Shown in pieces: positions 1 through 11,302 of a DNA stretch of 64,000 bases. The number at the start of each line of letters is the position of its first letter. The stretch's first letter is position 1. Below the pieces are notes generated by a model. It saw only the letters and a program-made list of their open reading frames with translations. It made no database searches and was not told where the DNA came from. Origin of the DNA: Vespa crabro (Eukaryota > Arthropoda > Insecta > Hymenoptera > Vespidae). Made by a program: the position numbers and the translations under genes. The DNA is taken from contig NC_060972.1 in the NCBI RefSeq assembly GCF_910589235.1, positions 62,001 through 126,000 on the forward strand, read 5' to 3'.

Positions 1-485
1 GCGATCGTTGTCCAAGCTCTTTTTTTTCCTTTTTCGTTTATTCTGCATCTTATTTTATTTACTAATGTCTGATTCAGTCTCTCGTTCAGACCGTTGGAAA
101 AGGGCGCATTGACAGCTGTAAATATCAGTTTCGTATCCTTTTTTATGAGAAATTCCCTAAATTCTTTTGAGTTTATTCCCGGGTATTGATCTATGAGTAT
201 CACTCCTATTTTGTCGGTTTCTAGTATTCCACTTATTAGCTTGATGAAATCCGTTGCACTCTGGGTTTTTGATGTTCTCATGAACGCGTGTCTTGTAAAA
301 TGATCCACCAGTAGATGAAGGTATCTTTTTGTTGATCTTTGTCCTCCGAAGCCTCCAATGGTATCTATTGACATGATTTCGAACGGTTTCGTTGCCGGTC
401 CTAGTTGTGACATCCGTCCATATTTTCCTTGCCCCCTGGATTTGTTCTTAATGCATATTTCGCAATTTTGGTAAACTTTTTTTTA
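1..485 (-). pseudogene. Ty3/gypsy element A: integrase core (partial, runs off the window)
   Basis: This minus-strand reading frame encodes the catalytic core of a retroviral-type integrase, which joins element cDNA to host DNA. The three acidic residues are visible in order: an Asp in SIDTIGGFGG, an Asp in LIDQYPGINS, and a Glu in SNGLNERLNQ. It continues the polymerase of 448-2205 but in another frame. The second half of the HHCC zinc finger (CEIC) is readable only after a one-base shift in the T run at about 477-484, so the polyprotein is broken there. The C-terminal end and the 3' LTR lie beyond base 1. The domain call is firm; the element is probably inactive. Confidence 0.85.
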
Positions 486-2205
486 TATTTGCCGTTATTC
501 CTTTAGCTGTGTAATAAGGAGATATCCTGCTTATCATTTGTTTGATGCCTATATGACAACATTCAGAATGTATTTCTTTAATTATTTTTAAGCTTAGTTC
601 TGTAGACAAGATTATTTTTTCTTTGTTTCTAATTTTTTTATAGAATATTCCGTCTTTCCTTATTAGTTTTGATTTGGTTTTTTGCAATGTTATATTTTCT
701 TTTTGATCTGTTTTTATTTCTTTTATTTTTATTAGGTTGATTATTCTTAGTATTTCTTCCGTATTTTCGGATGATTCCAGTACTTGATTTCTGCTTAGAC
801 TATCTGCTTCAGCGTTATCTTTTCCCGGAATATATTTTATTTGAAAGTCATATTGAGATAAATAATATGTTAATTCTCCAAGTTCTTCATCTGTTATAGC
901 TTTTATGTTCATACCTTCTAATGGTTTATGGTTTGTGAATATCGTGAATTTTCTTCCGATCAACCAATGTTGCCAATATTTTACCGCTTCCTTGATTGCC
1001 AGGCATTCTAAGTAAATTGCCTTTTTTCTCTTTTGTGAATCGTTTAACTTTTTCGAAAAGTATGCTACTGGCTTTTCATTACCATCACTCTGTACTTTCT
1101 TAAATATCGCACCAATACCTTCCAGTGATGCATCCGTGTAAATCCTTATTGATAAGTTCCTGTCAAATATTTGCAACACTGGTTGAGAGCAAAGTAAATT
1201 TTTTATACCTTTGAAGGATTTCTCACACTCTTCAGACCATATGAACTTTTCATTTTTCCTTAACAGTCTATGTAATGGGTCTAGTAGTATTGAGCTTTTC
1301 GGTATGTATTCGTGATAAAAGTTTATTTTTCCAAGAAATTGTCTAATGTTCTTTTGAGTTTTTGGAGTAGGAAAATTTCGTATTGAAATTAGATTATCCT
1401 TTACTGGTCTTACTGTATTGTGCTCTATTATGTGTCCGAGATATTTCACTGATTCTGTTGCAAATGTACATTTTTTAAATTTTAGTCTGAAACCTTCGTT
1501 TACTATTGCCTTCATTACTCTTTCTATGTGTTCTATGTGTTCTTCAAATGATACTGAAAAAATTAATATGTCGTCTATGTAATTCTCTGAAAAATCTTTC
1601 AGTTTGTGCTTTCTTAGAATATTCGATAATATTCTCTGGAAAATGGCTGGTGATGTTTTTAGTCTGAACGGTAGACATGTCCATTGGAAGTGTCCCTCTT
1701 GTGTAACGAATCCAGTTTTTTGTCTATCTTCAATACGTAATGGAATTGACCAGAAAGCGGAATTTATATCTGATGTGGTGAAGTATTTACAGTTTCTTGC
1801 TTTTAATATTAAATCTTCTATTAATGGAAATGGTTGAGCTTGTGGTGTAACTATCTTATTTAATTCGCGGAAATTTATACACAATCGTGATCGTTTGTTC
1901 TCATCTTTCTTGAATGCCAGAGTTACTGGTGCTGCAAACGGATTATAAGATTCTTCGATCAATTTATTTTCTAATAATTTTGCTATTTGATTTTCTATCT
2001 CTTTTTTATCTTCTATAGTGCACCTATATGGTCTCTTACTGCAGTATTTATCAACCAGTAAGTCTATTCGCGCTTCGTAGTCCGAAACGGTGCCTACATC
2101 ATATTTGTTTTTTGCAAATATAAAATTATATTTTTCTTTGTATCCAATGTACTTATATTTTTTTTGTCTGTGTTTCTCCCTTTCGAGATATCTGTAAGTT
2201 TTCAT
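448..2205 (-). pseudogene. pol: Ty3/gypsy element A: reverse transcriptase / RNase H / integrase zinc finger
   Basis: This 585-residue open stretch is the core of a Ty3/gypsy polymerase, which copies element RNA into DNA in cytoplasmic particles. Reverse transcriptase motifs run from about residue 90 to 260: CINFRELNK near 109, FTTSDINSAFW near 142, and the catalytic YIDD at 209-212. FLGKINFYHEYIP is the usual connection region. RNase H follows with IYTDASLEGIGAIF, and KYIPGKDNAEADSLSR marks its end. The C-terminal 60 residues hold the His pair of the integrase zinc finger. The first Met is not a natural start, because protease and gag lie upstream in other frames (2153-3587). The open length suggests a fairly young insertion, although flanking frames are broken. 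Confidence 0.92.
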
Positions 2206-2530
2206 CTTGAGTTAGTTTGAATTTCTTTATCATATTCAACCCAATAATAAAATCTTCAAAGTCATTTCTTTCTACAATAAATACATCCGCGTATTCTTCT
2301 TTATAGAACATTTTTATTTTAATTGTTACTAAACCTTTTGTTTGTGTCACACCATTGACCGGTTTTAAAAATATTTTGTTTTTATCTTTCATCTCTTTTT
2401 CTTTTTTTTTTTATTTTAACTAGTCTCGAATTTATTAGAGAGACTTGGGAACCTGGGTCATATGTTCCGTTTACTTCTAACTTCTCTTCTAATACCATCT
2501 TTACTTTGATCAATGGTGTGGTTATTCGTT
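2153..2530 (-). pseudogene. Ty3/gypsy element A: aspartyl protease
   Basis: Between gag and reverse transcriptase, a minus-strand frame reads as a small retropepsin, the enzyme that cuts the Gag-Pol polyprotein. The flap-side motif IIGLNMIKKF resembles the family's ILGxDFL box. At the expected active-site position the sequence reads DPGSQVSLIN, where the family has DTG or DSG. The segment overlaps the start of the reverse transcriptase frame by about 50 bases, so a frame change is needed to reach pol. The Pro substitution would be expected to inactivate the enzyme. The identification rests on position and two motifs. Confidence 0.65.
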
Positions 2531-2589
2531 TTTTGTTCCTTGCATAGGTCTACTTCTATCATCGAGTTGCTTTTGTTAATTCCGGTTTC

Positions 2590-3587
2590 TTTTCTAAACC
2601 AACAGGCGTCCTCTGAGTGATATCTAATACCTTTGTTTAGTTTTTCACAGTTCTTACATTGTTGTTTTTCTTCAAATTTCTTGTTGTTATCTTGACTTTC
2701 CTCTTCCTTTTTTTTAAAAATTGTTCTTACTTACCAGATTTTCACATTTCTTTATCTCCTGTAATAGTTCTGTCGAATTTTGACACTTTTCTCTGTCTAT
2801 CTTCTTCTTATAAATTCTGGTAGTCCTGTTGCTATAAGCATTATCAGAGTCTTCGTATCTATATTGTTGTCCATATCGAGTAGTAGTTTTTCCTTCTTCA
2901 TAGCGTACTCCATCAGTGAACCTTCTTTATATCTGTAGGATGTAGCGTATATACCTGTATTCCATCCCTTGTCTGCAAATGATTTCAAGAACTTTTGTTT
3001 CCATTCATTTCAACGAGCCTCCATTGTTAACGCTGTTAATGTTGCTGAGTGCCAGTCTAAACATGCTCTGTCAAGGAATAATCTTAGGATTTCGATTTTT
3101 GTGTTATCTCTTTTAATTTTGAATCTTTGACATTCTCTTTCAAATGTCTCCAACCATTGTTCTGCATTTAAATGTTTGCATACAAATTTTTCGATCATAA
3201 ATTGTTCCGATATACCTTTTAAATTTATTTGGTGTTCTTTTTTCTGTGTGGGTTCTACTGTGTCTGTTTCTACTATTTCGTCTAAGTATAGATCATTAAA
3301 CATTAAATTGCCATTTTTGTCGATATACGTACTTTCCATTTCATGTGTGCATTTAATCCATATTTTTTTCTCTTGGCCTCTTTGGTTGAGGCTTTTTTCA
3401 TTCTTTTATAGCTTTCCGTTTTTATTAGTTCGCTGTGCTTACTTACAAATTTTTCATTTTCCGGCAATATATATTTTCCTTTGTGCTCAGTTGTGATAGA
3501 GGTTATAGCAATCACGTTCGTTTTTCTGTCGCTCGGTGATGCTACACATTCAAATGCGAACTGTAGTTTTCTTTTCATTATAAACAA
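2590..3587 (-). pseudogene. gag: Ty3/gypsy element A: gag with zinc knuckle, frame-broken
   Basis: This stretch encodes the structural Gag protein in at least three broken minus-strand frames (3303-3587, 3010-3339, 2797-2988). The first begins at an ATG at 3585-3587, just inside the LTR. The middle piece has the capsid-like segment FERECQRFKIKRDNTKIEIL followed by RLFLDRACLDWHS, typical of insect gypsy Gag. Near 2605-2670 lies CKNCEKLNKG with HSEDACWF after it, a Cys-Cys-His-Cys zinc knuckle of the type that binds element RNA. The frame breaks show the element can no longer make an intact Gag. The family is clear; the exact protein boundaries are not. Confidence 0.7.
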
Positions 3588-3619
3588 AATTGTCGTTTTA
3601 TAATAACTTATTTTTTATA

Positions 3620-3992
3620 GTAACTCGTTTTAATTAGGGTGAAGTGATAAACGAAAATATGTTTCTCTGTGAACAAAGGAATGAGTCTTTATTTATTAAT
3701 CATAACTTAATTGCTACTTAATCTTACCTGTGAAGAAAGAAACGACAATTCACGTTTATTGTTCACTCTGTTAAATTTTATTTACTAATTATTATTCACA
3801 CGGTTAAATTTTGTATTGCACTCTCATACTACTTCTCTCGTCTACGTTCTATTTCTTACTGCCCGTTTCTCTACCCAAATCTTAACGGCTCGATTTGTAG
3901 GTAACAAAAGATTTGTAGATAACAAAAGACAAAGGAAGGGCGGGCCATGAGACGCGCGACAAATCTACCTGAAGGAAGTATACTTTCTTTAC
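3620..3992 (-). mobile_element. Ty3/gypsy element A: 5' LTR
   Basis: On the minus strand the LTR starts near 3992 with TGTAAAGAAAGTATAC and ends near 3620 with CTAATTAAAACG, just upstream of gag. The same sequence recurs as a solo copy at 25517-25800 and as a fragment at 15431-15605, which defines it as an LTR family. Outer borders are accurate to about 10 bases. The right flank is a (TA)n tract, so a target-site duplication cannot be read. Confidence 0.8.
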
Positions 3993-5059
3993 ATATATAT
4001 ATGTGTATATATATATATATGTATATATATGTATATATATATACATTATATATATGGTAAGTACATATGTTTCGTATTAGATACGATAGTATTTGTGTAA
4101 TTCGTAATAGTGAGGCCAGAATTGTTATCGAACGACGACGTTCAGTAAAAGAATGGCGTCGAAGACAAACGTAAATTAAAAGGGTCAATTAACTTTATCG
4201 TGTCGACCAATTTATGATGGAAACAGTTTAATCGTTAATTAAAGAAGTTATGGGAGTGCCTTTTCATTCACCCTTAAAGTGCCATTAGTCTCGTTTCATT
4301 TCGGGATTTTTTTACAAAATTATTGTAGAAGTACAATCATTTTTTTGTCTTTTTTCTTTCATTTTATTTCTTTTATCCTGTTTATTTATTTATTTATTTA
4401 TTCATTTTATTTTATTTTTATTGAGTTTCTTTATTGAGAAATGAAAAGTAAATTATAATCAAAACGATCGTTAAATGTAATTACAATGACTTCATTATTT
4501 TATTTCTTTTCTATTTGGTTTAATTTTAATCGGAACAAGAGAATCAAGATGGTGGATTTATTTACCCGAGAGAAAAAATATTTGTACGGAAACGAGTCAA
4601 AATACATTCGAAACTGTGTAACAGGTTGTATTGGTCCCATTCTCTTTCCTTCTCTGTCCTTCTCTTTCCCTCTTTCCCACTATCCTTTTCTATACCCTGT
4701 TCTCTGTCTGCAACAAAGAACATAGTCAGTCGTACAAACGATATTCGTAGTTAGTCTCTAAATAGTAATCTCGTAAAATTGAACGACAACAATGAATGTG
4801 AGCTTGAATGTAAGAATTCGTCGTAGGGTCGTCTATAAAATGTAATAAATTTCTCTCTTCCTCCCTCTCTCTCTCTCTCCCTTTCTTTCTCTCTTTCTCT
4901 CTCTCTCTCTCTCTTTCTTTGTGACTATTGTCGATAATTATTCCTTATTGAAGGAGTACAAAACCAGCATTGACCATATGCGAAATGCAACACAAAGTGC
5001 TATTAAAACTAGGTAGTTCATTTACAAAGATTATATATATTACATATACTATATATCTT
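3993..5059. other. Non-coding interval with TA and CT microsatellites
   Basis: No gene is supported here. A TA/TATG-rich tract covers about 3993-4060. A T-rich stretch with short TTTA repeats lies at 4380-4440. A (CT)n tract covers about 4860-4918. Short open frames on both strands have no coding signature. Confidence 0.6.
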
Positions 5060-6048
5060 TGTTGACGCACAAATGCGTCCCTCAATTGTTCACAGTACTT
5101 TCTCCTAAAAGTCTTATATTACTATTATAAGTATCTCTCCTTGAGAACTCATTGGATACTCGCTAAGAAAACGCATAGATAAAAGACACTATGCCACCTT
5201 TATCTTAGCTTAGGCATTTTTAGTCAAGTACAAAGTTGCCAATAATATTTCAAAGCGGTTAATGAATAAATAGTGAAAGTAGATGTCTACGCGCGACGAG
5301 CCAAGGGTTTTCTAGCGTCTAGCAATCCTCATTGCTCATTGGCATCCTCTAATCTACACTATCACCTGAACAAAGGGGCACACATGGAATTGTTTAAACA
5401 TTCCAACGAACTATCTTGACATGTCCACAACAAATAAGGATGTTGCTTTGCCTTTGCGGGGATTTTTTACTTAAACTTCTTTACATAAACTTAAACTTCC
5501 TAATTCTTTCCTAATTCTTTAATGCCTTCATCGATAGTTCGAGAGATATCTACAGAAAATTATATCAAAGTATTCGCACTTATCGAATATCCGAAGATAG
5601 CCGAGTCTTTCCAATATAACTGGCTATGTTCTAATCGAAGATATCTAGCACAATCTAAAACGTAACAACATAACTAACTACACGTCAATCTACAAGAACA
5701 TTAACAATTGTATAATATTTCAACAAATATACTGTGATATCTTCAATTCGTGCAATATTTATTATAGCGCATTTACCTCGAGAGTTTTATAGGATCCTTT
5801 AAAAGAACGCGCTTTTTCCCATTAATTTGCGGGAACGCATCGAGCGGTACTTTGCTGATAGCCTTCAAAAATATCCTAGCCCAGTATCACTTATAGTACC
5901 ACTTATTCATATGGGAATAATGAGTCTATAGCTCTGATAACAAGTATTTGACAAGGGAAAATGTCCGCACAAATCGACTATCATCGCTAGTTCAGTGCGA
6001 GACGCGTATCTGGAAACACTCTTGTAGTTGCGTCATTACGACGCAACA
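5060..6048 (-). mobile_element. Solo LTR, family B (copy 1, about 1 kb)
   Basis: The segment is bounded by TGTTG at 5060 and CAACA ending at 6048, the 5-base inverted ends usual for LTRs. Its interior matches, in reverse orientation, the copies at 28153-28971 and 48588-49197; for example ACGCACAAATGCGTCC near one end and CGTCATTACGACGCAAC near the other. No internal retroelement genes adjoin it, so it is a solo LTR. Flanking 5-mers ATCTT and ATGTT differ at one base and may be a decayed target duplication. The longest of the three copies. Confidence 0.75.
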
Positions 6049-7292
6049 ATGTTGTATGTATGCACTACGTACTACTATACAAACGCTAAGTTTCGCCTGC
6101 TGCTTTACTTTTTAGCTCGTACAGATTTACTTTTTTCTCCTTTTTTTTTTCTTTTTTTTCTTTCTTTTCTTTTTTAAACGAATTTTCTAATAAAGAAATC
6201 TTTCCTTTTTTTCTTATTTCTAGTAAACTTTGACAAAGTATCTCGTACTATTTTTATAATATATGTACATATGTGCCTGTATGCTTAAATTTTCTAATAT
6301 TTTCGATATTAATGCATGAGAGATTAACATTTTTTCTTTATACGTATTTAATAATCCATTCAAAATTTTTAATATTCAATCATATTTTAAGTTTTATGAG
6401 TCCTATGTGCGTATTGTGTGTGTTTGTATATGTATTTCAAATTTTTACAAATAAAATAGTACGGGTATAATTACCTTGATTAAATAAAAAAATGATGATA
6501 TTAAATTTATTATATTACTGTTTAAATACAAATATAAATCGTTCTAAATGACAGTTCAACGAAATATGAAATGAATCATTTGATAACAAAAAAGATATGA
6601 ATATATACTATATGTACTATACATATATACATACCTATGTACATACCTATGTTAATTTTATATTACACGTTAATACTTACTTTATTAATAAAAACGAAAT
6701 AAATGTATCGCTTACTACTTATATTTAAATAAGTTTAAATCATTTTGAATATATATACATATATACATATATTTGTTTATACATATATATATATACATAA
6801 TCGATTTTATTACGCATAACAGTCTCATTCAAAAAATTTCTAAACTAGGATTAATAATAATTTATTAGTACAGATTTTTATCTAAATTCATCTATTTCAT
6901 ATCACTTTTCGATTTAATAAAGTTAAAAATGTATACGTAGTCTCGCAAATCTATTTTTCAACATTTACGATCTTAACAATAATAAAAAATGTGAAAAATC
7001 GTTTCAGTACTAGTACTAATAACAACAATAATAATAGTAGTAGTGGTAGTAGTGGTAATAGTAAGTATTAATTTGAATTAAAGAGAATAAAGATTAATAA
7101 AATTTAACCTGTCAATCTCTAACTAATGAATATAAATTGAATTGACGTTGTACGCAAAAGAACGATGGTATGTTAAATATAAGAACATACATATATAAAA
7201 AGAAAATATTAAATGTTTTAAACTCGAACGATTTTTTTTTCAATAACGTTATTTCTATAAATTTCAAGGAAAGACATTTCGTATGATCCGAC
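6049..7292. other. AT-rich non-coding interval
   Basis: No gene is supported. A T-rich run lies at 6120-6180. A TTAA at 6309-6312 matches the site that carries a piggyBac end in block 2 (39029-39032), so this is the pre-insertion state. ATATAC-type tracts lie at 6600-6650 and 6750-6800. From about 6745 to 7290 the sequence matches 43560-44115. Confidence 0.6.
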
Positions 7293-7293
7293 G

Positions 7294-7372
<79 letters not shown>
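7293..7372. repeat. (TA)n microsatellite
   Basis: About 70 bases of uninterrupted TA dinucleotides. Tyr-Ile repeats in the reading frames across it come from the microsatellite and are not genes. The block 2 counterpart is the shorter tract at about 44595-44637. Confidence 0.95.
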
Positions 7373-7374
<2 letters not shown>

Positions 7375-7493
7375 CTTTCTGGACAAGAAGTTTTGGCACA
7401 CAGTTGAGAAAATATACACGTTGAACATTTGCGTTATGAAAACTAAATCTTTATTTAAATACAAGAAAATTTTTTGTACAAATATAAAAAAAC

Positions 7494-9778
7494 CTATTTA
7501 GTTTTGCTATGTTTATGTATGACTTCTTTTATATTCCTCATGGTGTGGTATCTTTCGAAGCAGTCGCCTGTATGCAAGGCTGGTTTAGCCGAACAAATAG
7601 CTTCTATAGTACCTTGATTCTCTTCTTCCACCTTTGATTTTCCAATTGGAACAACCACAAAGTCTTTACTCTTTCCTGTATATAATGCATTTTATATTAT
7701 AATAGTAAAATAAAAAATGACGACATGCTAATATTTGGAAACCTAGGATTGATTGTCATAAACATATTGTGCTTCTAAAATCCGCGTCGATTCTCGAATC
7801 GAAAGATTACGTTCTTTGCGGGAATCGGCAATTTCAGGTAAAAGGCACTCGTAATAAAAAGCTGTTAGCTTCTCCTTTACTTTATCTGAACAAAAGCAAT
7901 TGTTTTTTTCTATTTTATCTACACTCATTTTTTTCGGTATCCAAAGAATAAAATAAAATCATTGTCTTTGAGTGACGTGTAAAAAATTTAATGACTCTTT
8001 TTCAATTCCCCACCTAGTATTATTGTGTCCCTTGAAACGGGGATATCTAATGAATTCTATTAATTTTACACAAGACGTGCGCGGCGTCCTTTTACAAATT
8101 TTTCCACACATTAGAGCAGTTAATCGTTTTTGACTCTGCTAACTCCATTCGAAAGAATTTGCTTATCCACGAGTTTCGCACTCGATTTTGAAAGGATCCT
8201 CTTTATTTAACGATTCTACAAATAGTTTTTTGGCATGCATCAAGACTTTGTCACATAACTAAGATGCCTGAGGACAAATCGCGTCTGGTTCATAATTATC
8301 GTCGTTTTCAATATGAAATTTCTTCGCGGGATATTGAGGGTTTTTTACTTTTCGTGAATCACGAATTCGAGGTTTTCTATTCACATAATGTAAAGTAAAG
8401 TTGCCTGTACCTTTACTTGATAATTTATTATTTATTTCCCGATGCAGTGAGTCTTCAGAATTTGTAATGATGACAGTAGCTTTGCATCGAGCTTGATATG
8501 AGCCGCTTAAGACAAAGTTTGTTATTGACGTGCCATATCAAACTGGACACGTTAGCTGTTACGTAATACATTGACGATAATATTTCTATAAAAATACCAA
8601 TGGTTTGCATTCTCTGTACGTGATTAATCTGACCTGGTTTTTCTTTACTAGTGTAATAATATTTGGTACATTTTTCATGATAGACAAAAACATGGTAGAG
8701 CTCATTGCGGATATATTACTGTAATTCCTCAACGTTGATATAGAGGCTGTTTTTGTTACACTTTACAATATTTTATAGCTGCCGTAACTGCGAATCTAAA
8801 ATGTTTCTACAAGATATTTCGCTGAATGACGGAGCCATGATACTTATTTACACAAAGAATCTGCAAAAGGCTACAATAGTTTTGTAATATATGATTGCGG
8901 CATTCACTTTTTTCGATTAGTAATTCTGGAAAGTACGGCAAAGCGTTTATCAATTTCCGGTGTACGTTGTCCTCACTCCTGATCAATTTGCCATATTTCA
9001 AACCATGGATCACGACGTTACAACGAAACGTGTAACTACAATTGTGTCTAATTTCATTTGTGTTGTCAAACCATAACAATTCTTGTAGCATTGATGATCG
9101 CGAAAAGCTACTTTTCTACCGTATAACCGATCGTAGACAGAACAATATTTATTATGCATCTCAATATATAAAATCTTTTTTGCATCAAAATTGAATAATG
9201 CGGCTACGCCCGATAACAAATTATACAGTATTTTATATTACCTTTTGATCCATGATTTATCCATAACGACGTTGATACAAAGTATACCACCTTGATTGAC
9301 TTCTCCTTTTAGATAAGCAATACTCGTCTCCTCCTCTATAGCTTCGGACATTAGTCTATATGTCGTACCACGAAAATATTGTAATACAATAGTAAGGTAT
9401 TTTATTCATATACTATTGGAGAAGCTTGTAGTATTTATCACCTCACAAAGTTCTTCTAATTGCGAATATTTGCTGCTAGATGTATATATCTAGATACTAT
9501 TCAAGCGTTGACATTTGAATTTACTTCCGATGCATCATCACTTTCTTTTAACCTGACTAATCAAACCACATATATTACATTTTAATTTTATTATACTTAT
9601 AAAACTATTCGTGCTTACTTATATAGTATCCAAATATGGATTCTGTAAATTTTTACTTTATGTGCTGGATAGTCTTCCAATTTTTTTATGGAATTGTTTC
9701 TTCTTCCTTCTTCTTTAAAGTCAATGGATTGCCTCTATTTTTTCTTCCGCTTGTTAGAAGACCTTTCTTGGCTGACAT
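7494..9778 (-). pseudogene. Mutator-like transposase with YqaJ-type nuclease domain (dead, block 1)
   Basis: A decayed DNA transposase gene on the minus strand. The frame opens at ATG 9776-9778 with MSAKKGLLTSGRKNRG. Further on, MHNKYCSVYDRL, IVIHGLKY-like VVIHGLKYGKL and SECRNHILQNYC match the conserved core of the Mutator-like domain found in many insect genomes. Downstream, SDKVKEKLTAFYYECLLPEI and a C-terminal DCFERYHTMRN segment, ending at TAG 7494-7496, belong to the YqaJ recombinase/exonuclease-like half. The gene is split into at least four frames. Compared with the block 2 copy it lacks about 220 bp that carries the EVKC nuclease motif. It keeps about 520 bp (around 8340-8860) that block 2 has lost. 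The family call rests on remembered motif order, not a search. Confidence 0.7.
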
Positions 9779-10584
9779 TTTTAAAACTCACTCGCGTGAC
9801 AAAAATTATGAAACTGAAACACTTCGACTAATCGTGAATTAAAAAAAAGTGCGGAAACAATTGCATTACGATCAGATATGGATGTGGTATCATATGTCTC
9901 ATATCATCTATTGACAAGGATATTATATTACTAGTTAATGATTTATTAAGCATATTAAGAAGACTAGAGTCATCACATCTTTTGAACATTTATTAAAATA
10001 ATATTTTTTAAAGAAAAATTCATAGCTGTTGTGCATTTTTATTTGTTCTAAGTTTTTGATTAAACAATGTTACATATAGTAAAAAGTGGACGTTCAATAC
10101 AAAAATGTTTCAGATAAAGGTTGTTTCAAACAACTTTTCAATGTTTAAACGTTTAGTTCAACTGTTTTATTTTATGAATTAAGAGAAAATAAAATTGTGA
10201 TAAAAAATTTTTTACCGTAATCTAGAGGCCATGAGAAGGAAACTGTAAACTTATGAGTAAGTCTTGTTAGAAAGTATCGACTATTATTAAATCGAATAAA
10301 ATACGAGTATTAAATCCAAGACAAGGGATAAGTATGTACTTAGATTATAAATGTTCAATATAGATATGAATAAAAATAAAATGGTTAACGTTGAGTCTCG
10401 TTTCTTAAGGAAGAAAGTGAAATAAATGCTTCTTGCTAACAAAGCTAAATACAAGCTTATGACTGTTCACTACCTCCTGTTCAAAGCATGTGTGTCTTCA
10501 ACAGTAGATATGGACAAATTATGAATTACAAATTAAACGGGGAACGTTACCCTCGCCATGCGTCTATCGTAATTAACAGAAGTA

Positions 10585-10880
10585 ATTTTCGACCAATTTT
10601 AATGAACAAGATCTCATTTAAAAGATGAAGGTTTAGTCTACAGCTCCCATTCGGCGGAGTTTTGAAATAGCTTTTTATTTTTGCATAAATCATTCTTGAG
10701 TAAATACCATTTTTTAATATTATTTTTTTTCGAAGAAAATAAAGCTTTTTTAAAAATCTGGCGGAAGGGTGCCGTAGATTAAACCTTCGTCTTTAAACTG
10801 AAATCTCGTTCGTTAAAATCGGCTAAAAATTGCGCCTACTCTCATTGATGACGTAATCCATTAAAAACCCAAAGGTATTG
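10585..10880 (-). repeat. Family R, truncated copy (block 1)
   Basis: About 300 bases match the right ends of the R copies at 22430-24000 and 47530-50400, including GAACAAGATCTCATTTAAAA and AGCTTTTTATTTTTGCATAA. In block 2 the same position holds a 2.5-kb R copy, so block 1 has probably lost the rest by deletion between about 10575 and 10585. Confidence 0.6.
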
Positions 10881-11165
10881 AACACACTTAAATATCAAAA
10901 ATTTTGTATTCACAAAAGAAATAAGCGAAAGGTGCAAAAATCAAAATAAAAAACAAAAATAAACGTTAATTATTTTATTTTAATATGTTCAATTAGAAAA
11001 AAAAACGACTTATTGTTTTAGAAGAAATAAAAATAGATATAAAAGAAATTGAATAGTAAAATATAATAAAATTTTTAAAAATAATTAAATATTTATATAC
11101 ACGTTTGTTTATGTACATATGTACATCCATACATACAGAACATATTGTAATATATACTTACATTA

Positions 11166-11166
11166 C

Positions 11167-11223
<57 letters not shown>

Positions 11224-11302
11224 TATATATATAAAAATATATATATATAAAAATATATATATATATAGAAATATATATATAGAAATATATATATATATAT
11301 AT
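11166..11302. repeat. Compound TA microsatellite
   Basis: TA dinucleotide runs are broken by GAA and AAAA interruptions over about 135 bases. The corresponding place in block 2 (around 50690) has almost no TA tract, so the array grew or shrank after duplication. Confidence 0.9.

Noticed and set aside
5055..6053. 5-base target duplication around solo LTR B copy 1
   Set aside because: ATCTT and ATGTT differ at one base; not reliable on its own.
7112..7501. Open frames coding long Tyr-Ile repeats on both strands
   Set aside because: They are translations of the (TA)n microsatellite.
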